From NCBI GenBank assembly GCA_024762375.1, contig JANTHQ010000025.1:1-12051 (forward strand): a DNA stretch of 12,051 nucleotides, in the 5' to 3' direction. The position numbers and the translations under genes were made by a program. Below the pieces are notes generated by a model, which was not told where the DNA came from, made no database searches, and saw only the letters and a list, made by a program, of their open reading frames with translations. The stretch comes from Anaerolineaceae bacterium. Its GTDB lineage: Bacteria > Chloroflexota > Anaerolineae > 4572-78. Shown piece by piece: positions 7,101 through 12,051 of the stretch (position 1 is its first letter; every line of letters starts with the position of its first letter).

Positions 7101-8543
7101 CGCGAAGATGACGGCAAACTGTCGCTCGCATTTAAAGATAAAGTGTTCGGGCGGGTGCTGGCCAAAGACGTGTTGCACCCCAAAACCGGAAAAGTCATTT
7201 TCGAGCGCGACCATTTGGTTTCTCGCGCCGACCTGCAAACACTGGTGGATGCCGGCGTGACCAGCGTCATCATCCGTTCGCCCCTGACCTGCGAGCTCGA
7301 GAAAGGTATCTGCGCGAAATGTTACGGGCAAGATATGGGACGCGGTAATTTGGTTGGCCTCGGCGAAGCAGTGGGTATCATTGCCGCCCAATCCATCGGT
7401 GAACCGGGCACTCAGCTCACCCTCCGAACATTCCATACCGGTGGTGTTGCCGGCGTCGAAGATATCACCAGCGGGTTGCCCCGTATTCAAGAATTGTTTG
7501 AAGCGCGCAACCCCAAAGGCGAAGCAATTATCGCCGATATGGACGGCATTGTCGATATCATCCATCACGATGACGGCAGTCGCTCGCTGAAAATCACATC
7601 CAGCGAAATGCGCCGTAAAATCTATCGCATTCCCGAAGGTTGGGAAATCACCGTAGAAGACGCAACGGAAATCGAACCGAAAACCGTCATCGCCCGCAAA
7701 GATGAAGAAGAATTAGTTGCTGAAAAAGGTGGTCGGGTATATATTAGTGGCGCAAAAGTTGCAATTAGCTGGGAACAGCGTCGCGAAGTGGAACTCGATG
7801 TTGATTCATCGGCACGATTGCTGGTTGAAAATGGCGATAGAGTGGTTGCCGGACAGCAACTCAGCCAAGGCTCCATCAACCCGCACCGCTTGCTAGAAGT
7901 TATGGGACGCGAAGCCGTCCAAAACTATTTGGTCGGCGAAGTGCAAAATGTATATCGCTCGCAGGGTGTTCCCATCCACGACAAACACGTGGAAATCATC
8001 GTGCGCCAAATGACCAATCGGGTGCGAGTTGTTGCCAGCAAAGATAGCAGCTTCTTGCCCGGCGAAATTATGGAACGCCGCCGCTTCCAAAAAGCAAGCG
8101 ATGAACTCATTGCACAGGGCAAACAACCGGCGGTTGCCCGCACAATCCTGCTCGGCATTACCAAAGCCGCACTCAACACCGATAGTTTCCTGTCCGCGTC
8201 ATCGTTCCAGCACACCATCAACGTGCTGGCACAAGCCGCAATCGAAGGCAAACGCGATGAGCTTTCCGGGTTGAAAGAAAACGTCATCATCGGCAAGCTC
8301 ATTCCGGCCGGAACCGGTTTCCTCGCCCGCCAAAAAGCGGAAGAGGAAGAACGTGCGGCAGCCAAAGCCGCCGCCGAAGCTGCCGAAGCCGCCGAAGCCG
8401 CCGCGCAGGCAGAGCTCGAAGCCGTGGCTGTCAGCGAAGCCGAGACCGCCGCAGAACCCGAAGCAGATAGCGACGGGTCAAACGGCAGCACACCGCCCGC
8501 CGCAGATGCCGAATCATCTGCGGAAGAACCGGTGGCAGAATAA
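4191..8543 (+). CDS. rpoC: DNA-directed RNA polymerase subunit beta' (RpoC)
   Basis: This is the catalytic beta' subunit of RNA polymerase, 1450 residues from a TTG start. The N-terminal zinc-binding domain has C59, C61, C74 and C77. Between about 141 and 321 there is an insertion of roughly 180 residues, strongly charged and coiled-coil in character, with a short VTKGEVIS segment in the middle; the E. coli subunit is nearly continuous here. The double-psi barrel carries NADFDGD, with D627, D629 and D631 holding the active-site magnesium. The second zinc site is C961, C1034, C1041 and C1044. The trigger-loop region starts at QSIGEPGTQLTLRTFHTGG (from 1067). The last 70 or so residues are low-complexity, Ala/Glu-rich and acidic, beyond the conserved C-terminus. 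No rpoB lies upstream, where it normally would; the neighbour is a recombinase. rpsU follows after 80 bases. It is probably transcribed from 3098, or from an unrecognised nearer promoter. Confidence 0.99.
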   Translation: MEVKDFSALRVRLASPEVIRSWSYGEVTKPETINYRRLRPEKDGLFCEVIFGPTKDYQCYCGKYKQIRYKGITCEKCGVLVTRSSVRRERMGHIELAAPVAHIWYTRRVPSYLGLLLDISRRNLDRVLYFAQYVIIRVDEQARQRALRKLDEEVVRERTRLEQLAQSETDTERTELDDQIAALREQEQALVAAMDEKQSKSVEEVMSAAQAHQKYLEDNQGKKATDDIALPGSANLVVTKGEVISADHLSRLNTLVDARLDEIKSQVEDELLRERGEIEKKIDQFRHEIDAKLDASREGIDQELTQLINRVEEQRQELINIQPMQFLNELQYRELEERWGNIFEAGMGAEALYEICKDIDLEKMVEALHTEIRTTRSKQKLKKAIKRLKVAEALLRSGNRPEWMILTVLPVIPPDLRPMVQLDGGRFATSDLNDLYRRVINRNNRLKRLLDLGAPDVIVRNEKRMLQEAVDSLIDNSNRGKAVSSRGRRELKSLSDMLKGKQGRFRRNLLGKRVDYSGRSVIVVGPDLELHQAGLPKEMALELFRPFVIQKLVEYNYANNVKGAKRFLEQRKPEVWEVLEEVIQTRPILLNRAPTLHRLGIQAFEPMLVEGSAIHLHPLVCSAFNADFDGDQMAVHVPLSDSAVQEARDLMLASKNLLLPANAEPVVGPTKDMVLGIYYLTMDAAYTQGGGKVFGSIDEISLAYTLGKVDLHAPIKLKNVDTAFSPEEVPYIETTVGRALFNEILPPKLRFVYNQPMTKGDLKDLIGESFQRLGVEATARVANDIKTIGFKYASVSGTTIAISDINVPEMKQEILDRTQAQIDQIERQFRRGMITEDEQYIQTVQLWTEATDEVTKEVGKAIAEDSPIRVMAESGATKGGFTPIRQLAGMRGLMADPSGRIIPLPIRSNFREGLTTLEYFISTHGARKGLADTALRTADAGYLTRRLVDVAQEMIIRAEDCGTEEGIEATREDDGKLSLAFKDKVFGRVLAKDVLHPKTGKVIFERDHLVSRADLQTLVDAGVTSVIIRSPLTCELEKGICAKCYGQDMGRGNLVGLGEAVGIIAAQSIGEPGTQLTLRTFHTGGVAGVEDITSGLPRIQELFEARNPKGEAIIADMDGIVDIIHHDDGSRSLKITSSEMRRKIYRIPEGWEITVEDATEIEPKTVIARKDEEELVAEKGGRVYISGAKVAISWEQRREVELDVDSSARLLVENGDRVVAGQQLSQGSINPHRLLEVMGREAVQNYLVGEVQNVYRSQGVPIHDKHVEIIVRQMTNRVRVVASKDSSFLPGEIMERRRFQKASDELIAQGKQPAVARTILLGITKAALNTDSFLSASSFQHTINVLAQAAIEGKRDELSGLKENVIIGKLIPAGTGFLARQKAEEEERAAAKAAAEAAEAAEAAAQAELEAVAVSEAETAAEPEADSDGSNGSTPPAADAESSAEEPVAE

Positions 8544-8558
8544 AAAGCGATTACCAGT

Positions 8559-8586
8559 TGCAGCGTCGGCTATGGCCGGCGCTGCA
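8559..8586 (+). promoter_or_regulatory. 12-bp hairpin in the rpoC-rpsU gap, no U-tract
   Basis: TGCAGCGTCGGC (8559-8570) pairs with GCCGGCGCTGCA (8575-8586) around a TATG tetraloop, with one G-U wobble and no mismatches. The bases that follow are CACTGAGGAC, not U-rich, so intrinsic termination is unlikely. It ends five bases before the Shine-Dalgarno of the mini-ORF that precedes rpsU. It could be a processing site that sets rpoC and rpsU mRNA ratios, or a binding site for bS21 or another protein. Confidence 0.6.
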
Positions 8587-8600
8587 CACTGAGGACTTGA

Positions 8601-8627
8601 ATGCAGAAAGGGGGTGATATTGAATGA
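8601..8627 (+). other. 8-codon leader ORF (MQKGGDIE) overlapping the rpsU start
   Basis: ATG 8601 has its own Shine-Dalgarno GAGGA (8591-8595) five bases upstream. The frame reads MQKGGDIE and stops at TGA 8625-8627, overlapping the rpsU ATG 8624-8626 as ATGA. The rpsU Shine-Dalgarno lies within it. The layout is typical of translational coupling. Whether the peptide is made is unknown; because the rpsU ribosome site is itself strong, chance is possible. Confidence 0.35.
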
Positions 8628-8824
8628 GTGTGGATCTGAGACCCGGCGAAAGCCAAGAAGGGCTTCTGAAACGTTTTCGGAAAGAAGTGGTGCGAGACCG
8701 AATTTTGAGCACCTACCGCAAAAAACGATGGTTTGTTTCCAAAAGCGAAAATAGACGACTGGCAAAACAACGCGCCGCCCGAAAAGCGCGTCGTAAAGCG
8801 ATGGCATACGGTCGGCGTCGTTAA
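8624..8824 (+). CDS. rpsU: Small ribosomal subunit protein bS21
   Basis: bS21 is a small basic protein of the 30S subunit that sits near the 3' end of 16S rRNA and helps mRNA selection during initiation. The 66 residues match the family's usual length. The N-terminal part has the GESQEGLLKRFRKEV segment corresponding to the conserved E-x-x-x-x-x-L-R-R-F-K-K core, followed by RKKRWFVSKSENRR. The C-terminal third is almost entirely Lys/Arg/Ala, as expected for rRNA binding. A strong Shine-Dalgarno AGGGGGTG (8609-8616) lies seven bases before the ATG. It follows rpoC by 80 bases and ends at an intrinsic terminator, so it is the last gene of the unit. Placement directly after rpoC, where rpsL/rpsG commonly sit, is unusual. 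Confidence 0.95.
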   Translation: MSVDLRPGESQEGLLKRFRKEVVRDRILSTYRKKRWFVSKSENRRLAKQRAARKARRKAMAYGRRR

Positions 8825-8836
8825 AGCCAAGAACTT

Positions 8837-9979
8837 TTACATTTTAGAACCGGCATTGCGCCGGTTCTTTTTTTGTCCCAACACCGACAGCGTTTCATCG
8901 TACACGGCTGCCATTGTGCGCCAATCGAAACGTGCCACCCGCGCCCGCAACTCGGCGGGAGGTGGTGACGGGTGGCGCGCAATTGCCGCTGCCAGTTTTT
9001 CCGCCAATTCCGCATCGGTGCGATACAAATATTGCGTGTGCAGCCGCGGCGGGATGAATTGCGGGTAATTTAGTCGTTGGGGCAGCAGCGGTGTGCAACC
9101 GCAATAGATGGCTTCGGCCACACTGATGCCGAAAAAATCGTGGATGGATGTGACCGGCAGAATATCGGCGCGATGGAGCCAGCGGGCATATTCCGAAAAA
9201 TCTTGCGCGTAGCCAAACCGGATGACCCGCTCACCGAGCCCCCGGCGTGCCTGTTCGAACTCATCTGGCGAATTGCGAAAATTCTCGCCCAGAATTGCCA
9301 CCTGAAAATCCAACCCTCGCGCCGCCAGCGTGTACAGCGTTTCAAAAAATGCCGCCGGATTTTTATCATATTCCCAGCGATGGTTCCACAAGATGAGAGG
9401 CGACTCGTTTGCGGGGCGGCTTTCGGGGCGAAGCGCATCGAACCGCCGCAAATCCAATCCCAGCGGCAGTACCCGTGCCTTTTCTTTCAGCGCGGTAATG
9501 TTCTCCAGCCCGTTAAAATCGGGAAAGTGTTTCAAAAAACGGGGCAGGGCATCAAAAAACGCATTCAAATGAAATTCGGAATTGAAAAAGAGCGCATCCG
9601 CTGCCAACGCAGAGGCATAATTGATGAACCCGTAATGGGTGTCGCGCCGGGCAGCAACATCGCGGTCGGTGGGCGACCACGGGTAGGTCAGTTGATTTTC
9701 GTGAAAATAAAGTGCCACCGGAATGTGCGCCGACCGGGAGCGGGTGAGCGCCAAAAACGTGGTCACATCCAGCATATCGCCGGTGAGAATCACATCGGGC
9801 GGGGCGGGCAGCGCCAAAAACTGCTGTGCCAGCGACACCGCCCCGCCGTGCATTCGCCATTTCCAAAAGCGACCGGGCAAACTCAAAATATGCACATCGT
9901 GCGCGGAAAAACGGGCGTAATCTTCTGCCCAGCGCCGGTGCGAGCCGGTAAAATACGGTTCGAGAATGAGAATGCGCAT
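8837..9979 (-). CDS. Glycosyltransferase of the tRNA-queuosine alpha-mannosyltransferase family (QTMAN/GTDC1-like, DUF3524)
   Basis: This is a predicted cytoplasmic GT-B glycosyltransferase of 380 residues. The N-terminal half has the family pattern: LILEPYFTGSHRRWAEDY (4-21), ILSLPGRFWKWRMHGGA (31-47), YFHENQLTYP (91-100), and THYGFINYASALAADALFFNS (114-134). The C-terminal half has NHRWEYDKNP (199-208) and SIHDFFGISVAEAIYCGC (278-295), the nucleotide-sugar binding region with its conserved glutamate, followed by LLPQRLNYPQFIP. These blocks match eukaryotic GTDC1, which mannosylates queuosine in tRNA-Asp. In bacteria the acceptor is not settled to my knowledge, so the substrate here is inferred. 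The ATG lies three bases after the stop of the beta-helix gene, implying one transcript, although the functions seem unrelated. The last ten or so residues (QKKNRRNAGS) are encoded by the rpsU terminator hairpin and its T-tract, so this tail probably has no catalytic role. Confidence 0.8.
   Translation of the reverse strand: MRILILEPYFTGSHRRWAEDYARFSAHDVHILSLPGRFWKWRMHGGAVSLAQQFLALPAPPDVILTGDMLDVTTFLALTRSRSAHIPVALYFHENQLTYPWSPTDRDVAARRDTHYGFINYASALAADALFFNSEFHLNAFFDALPRFLKHFPDFNGLENITALKEKARVLPLGLDLRRFDALRPESRPANESPLILWNHRWEYDKNPAAFFETLYTLAARGLDFQVAILGENFRNSPDEFEQARRGLGERVIRFGYAQDFSEYARWLHRADILPVTSIHDFFGISVAEAIYCGCTPLLPQRLNYPQFIPPRLHTQYLYRTDAELAEKLAAAIARHPSPPPAELRARVARFDWRTMAAVYDETLSVLGQKKNRRNAGSKM
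8846..8874 (+). terminator. Intrinsic terminator after rpsU
   Basis: AGAACCGGC (8846-8854) pairs perfectly with GCCGGTTCT (8860-8868) around a 5-base loop, and the last T begins a run of seven Ts. It lies 22 bases after the rpsU stop. On the opposite strand the hairpin is followed by TAAAATG rather than a T-run, so it should act mainly on plus-strand transcripts. It lies inside the last codons of the convergent glycosyltransferase gene. Confidence 0.93.
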
Positions 9980-9982
9980 TAA

Positions 9983-11593
9983 TTATCCGTTGCGTAAAAT
10001 TAGTGGCAGATAAACGTTACCGAAAACATACTGGTCAACACCCACGTCAGGCGGATTCAAGAATGGCTCGCCGTCAATATCGGTGGTAATGCGACTGGGT
10101 ACACCCTGTTTCCGCGCCGCAGATGTATCGGGAATGTGGTAGCCATCGGCGAGAAATTGCGGGTTACCGGTGGCTTGATGGCTGACGGAAACCAGCGCGG
10201 TGATGTCCTGTGTTACGGTTACCGGCACATTATACCACAGGATGCCGGTCACATCGAGCCGGTTGCCGTTTTCGACGTGAATGCCGGTCGGTTGGGTGGC
10301 GATGATGGTGTTGGTGAGCATCAGCGTGCCGGTGTACAGCGTACCGCCCCACGTGTAATCGTTAATATAAATACCGATATTCTGCCCACCGCTATTGCTG
10401 ATAAAATCGTTGTGCCACGAATTGACGTGTGCTCCCGCAACTGCCAGCGCATCGCCGAGGGCGTATGCACTGCCGGAACTGCTGCCTCCACTGCTGATAT
10501 TTTCCCGGAAAATGTTGTTGGTCATGGTTACGGCTGCGTTTGAATAGACGTAAACGCCGCCTCCATAGCGCCCGGCGGTATTATTTTCGATACGGTTATG
10601 GGTGAGCGTGACCACCGATGCAGTATTGATGGCGAGTCCGCCGCCATCGTAAAAGGCTTCATTCCCAATGATGGTATTGTCATCGAAAGTGCAGGCACTA
10701 TTGGATTGCACATGCCCACCGGCACCAACGCTGATGAGAGACCTGTTGTTGGCGATGGTATTGCTGGTAAAGGTGCAATCGCTATTGGACATTAAAAATC
10801 CCCCGCCGGCTTGGGTGGCGCTGTTGTTTGAAATGACATTATTTATGAAAATCGCCGGTCTGCCAAATGTCAGATAAAAGCCACCGGCTAACGAATATGC
10901 ATCTGTGGTGACATTGCTGGCAATGAGACTGTTTTGCACGGTAACCGCAGTGCCAAATCCACGCATACCACCGCCCCACTTTTGGACGGTATTGGTGGTG
11001 ATGCTGGCATTAGTAATGGTGAGTGCGCCATAGTAACTGAAAATCCCCGCCCCGACCTGTGCCGTGCAACTGGAAATTTGGGTGTTTTGCAGAGTGACGT
11101 ACGCTCTGTGAGCGTAAATGCCACCCCCACCATCATAGCGGTCGGGACCATCGGCGAGCATACCGGCGGCATTCCCGTTGATGATGCGGATACCGTCAAT
11201 AACCGGGTGGGTGTTATCAAAAATAGAAATACCGCGCCCGTTGTTTTGTGCGTCGAGAATGGTGGGATGCGCATCGGGGTCGGGAGAATCCCAGTTTCCG
11301 GCGGCATACCCGCCTTCCAGTGTGATGGTTTTGCTGATGTAGGCAATTTGTCGGACTCCCGCCCGCGAAAATACGTGGGTGTATGTGCCCTCTGCTATTT
11401 TGATGGTATCGCCCGCGGTTGCAGCATCAATGGCGGCTTGAATGGTGGTGTAATCGCAGCCACTGGTACAAACGGTGATGGTGTTTCCGTCTGCCAAAAC
11501 CGGCAACGGTTGCAGTGATGAGAAGAATAGCATCACGGTAACTATCCATCCCAAACCCAATCCAATGGCAATCCCAATTCGTCCGGATTTCAT
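9983..11593 (-). CDS. Secreted right-handed parallel beta-helix protein with YLPLILRN C-terminal tail
   Basis: This is an exported surface or extracellular protein of 536 residues. Residues 1-34 form a signal peptide (MKSGRIG, then a hydrophobic core, with cleavage likely after VLA34). The mature part opens with CTSGCDYTTIQAAIDAATAGDTIKIAEGTY, the typical start of pectin-lyase-fold proteins. About 12 imperfect coils follow, rich in GGGIY, NN and TxxNNxI patterns (about 95-450), characteristic of PbH1 repeats. Near the end NPPDVGVDQYVF matches the terminal segment seen in choice-of-anchor-Q-type proteins, and the protein finishes with VYLPLILRNG. No pectinase-type catalytic set is evident, so it may be an adhesin, a polysaccharide binder or a structural protein. 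ATG 11593 is chosen over an in-frame start 20 codons earlier because it directly precedes the signal peptide and has a strong Shine-Dalgarno. The gene is transcribed with the downstream glycosyltransferase (3-base gap). Confidence 0.88.
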   Translation of the reverse strand: MKSGRIGIAIGLGLGWIVTVMLFFSSLQPLPVLADGNTITVCTSGCDYTTIQAAIDAATAGDTIKIAEGTYTHVFSRAGVRQIAYISKTITLEGGYAAGNWDSPDPDAHPTILDAQNNGRGISIFDNTHPVIDGIRIINGNAAGMLADGPDRYDGGGGIYAHRAYVTLQNTQISSCTAQVGAGIFSYYGALTITNASITTNTVQKWGGGMRGFGTAVTVQNSLIASNVTTDAYSLAGGFYLTFGRPAIFINNVISNNSATQAGGGFLMSNSDCTFTSNTIANNRSLISVGAGGHVQSNSACTFDDNTIIGNEAFYDGGGLAINTASVVTLTHNRIENNTAGRYGGGVYVYSNAAVTMTNNIFRENISSGGSSSGSAYALGDALAVAGAHVNSWHNDFISNSGGQNIGIYINDYTWGGTLYTGTLMLTNTIIATQPTGIHVENGNRLDVTGILWYNVPVTVTQDITALVSVSHQATGNPQFLADGYHIPDTSAARKQGVPSRITTDIDGEPFLNPPDVGVDQYVFGNVYLPLILRNG

Positions 11594-11598
11594 TTTTT

Positions 11599-11605
11599 CC
11601 CTCCC
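11599..11605 (-). promoter_or_regulatory. Shine-Dalgarno GGGAGGG of the beta-helix gene
   Basis: On the minus strand GGGAGGG is followed by AAAAA and then ATG 11593. This spacing decides the start codon against the longer in-frame reading from 11653. I see no convincing promoter or terminator in the remaining gap up to 11692, so cotranscription from the PEBP gene is possible. Confidence 0.85.
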
Positions 11606-11692
11606 GAGAGTTCCAGAAAATTTATCGGGTGCGATGAATTTCGATGTATGCAATTGTGGTGAGGAGATGTGTTTTGTGGCAGTGATGATGTG

Positions 11693-12051
11693 CTATCGTG
11701 AAAAAGTGCCCATCAATTCGGCTTGCGCCAAAATGTGACCCTGCATCGCCGCTTCGATTTCCGATTTGGTTGCGCCGGTTGCCAGCGACAGCGGACTATC
11801 GAGCGCGTACAGTTTGAAAAAGTAGCGGTGTGTGCCGCGCGGGGGACACGGTCCGCCATAATCGGTGCGTCCCCAACTGTTTTTGCCGATGCGCGTTCCG
11901 CCGGGCAGGGTAGCATTTTCGGGCAGTGCACGGGTATCGGCAGGTAGATTGAACAGCAGCCAGTGGTCCCACGTGCCGACGGGCGCGTCCGGGTCATCGA
12001 AAATCAGCACGAAACTCTGCGTGCCGGCGGGAACGCCGTCCCACGCCAGCG
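11693..12051 (-). CDS. YbhB/YbcL-family Raf-kinase-inhibitor-like protein (PEBP fold), 5' end beyond window
   Basis: This is the C-terminal 118 or so residues of a phosphatidylethanolamine-binding-protein-fold protein. Visible family features are LAWDGVPAGTQSF at the start of the visible part, FDDPDAPVGTWDHWLLFNLP with the conserved DPDAP and HW of the ligand pocket, GGPCPPRGTHRYFFKLYALD, and a C-terminal helix ending MGTFSR. A GTG at 12010 is in frame but lies inside the conserved domain, so the true start is off the right edge. Members are small cytoplasmic or exported proteins whose bacterial ligand is generally unknown. It lies 99 bases upstream of the beta-helix gene on the same strand. 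Confidence 0.92.
   Translation of the reverse strand, partial: LAWDGVPAGTQSFVLIFDDPDAPVGTWDHWLLFNLPADTRALPENATLPGGTRIGKNSWGRTDYGGPCPPRGTHRYFFKLYALDSPLSLATGATKSEIEAAMQGHILAQAELMGTFSR

Noticed and set aside
6495..7568. A 357-codon open frame on the minus strand
   Set aside because: It lies entirely opposite rpoC. Its composition mirrors the codon bias of rpoC and it shows no recognisable domain.
8365..8410. A GCC/GAA microsatellite
   Set aside because: It is explained by the Ala/Glu-rich tail of RpoC and is imperfect, so it is not treated as an independent repeat.
8559..8586. An intrinsic terminator between rpoC and rpsU
   Set aside because: The stem is strong but no U-tract follows; the clear terminator is after rpsU.
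9077..9982. A 301-codon open frame on the plus strand
   Set aside because: It is antisense to the glycosyltransferase, which has clear family motifs; the plus frame has none.

Overview
The window looks like a chromosomal core-genome segment from a Gram-positive-like or monoderm-lineage bacterium, most likely a member of the Chloroflexota (Anaerolineae-like). This assignment is inference. It rests on the mid-range GC content, an RpoC with a long coiled-coil insertion near its N-terminus, a secreted parallel beta-helix protein ending in the YLPLILRN-type tail I associate with Chloroflexota secretomes, and the use of TTG as a start codon. There is no rRNA, tRNA, CRISPR array or insertion sequence, and no gap over 300 bases without a gene.

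Layout, left to right. (1) A minus-strand exported alkaline phosphatase enters from the left edge, with its 3' end missing. (2) Diverging from it is a soluble plus-strand histidine kinase with an N-terminal receiver domain. (3) A near-consensus sigma-70 promoter (TTGACA, 16 bp, TATAAT) opens a plus-strand unit: a XerC/D-like tyrosine recombinase with altered catalytic residues, then a 56-base palindrome made of heptanucleotide repeats, then rpoC (TTG start, strong Shine-Dalgarno), then rpsU (bS21), closed by a clear intrinsic terminator. No rpoB lies upstream of rpoC and no rpsL/rpsG lies downstream, which departs from the common bacterial order. (4) A minus-strand group converges on that terminator: a PEBP/YbhB-like protein (5' end off the right edge), a secreted beta-helix protein, and, 3 bases later, a glycosyltransferase of the tRNA-queuosine mannosyltransferase (QTMAN/GTDC1, DUF3524) family. 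The 3' end of the glycosyltransferase gene contains the rpsU terminator.

The most unusual part is the control architecture of the recombinase-rpoC-rpsU unit. Its leader holds two hairpins of the same geometry. A 5-codon mini-ORF ends in a TGATG overlap with the recombinase start. The heptad palindrome supplies the recombinase stop codon and sits just before the rpoC ribosome-binding site. A 12-bp hairpin without a U-tract separates rpoC from rpsU, and an 8-codon mini-ORF with its own Shine-Dalgarno ends in an ATGA overlap with the rpsU start. Together these suggest translational coupling or post-transcriptional control linking RNA polymerase and ribosomal protein synthesis, but this is inference from sequence alone.
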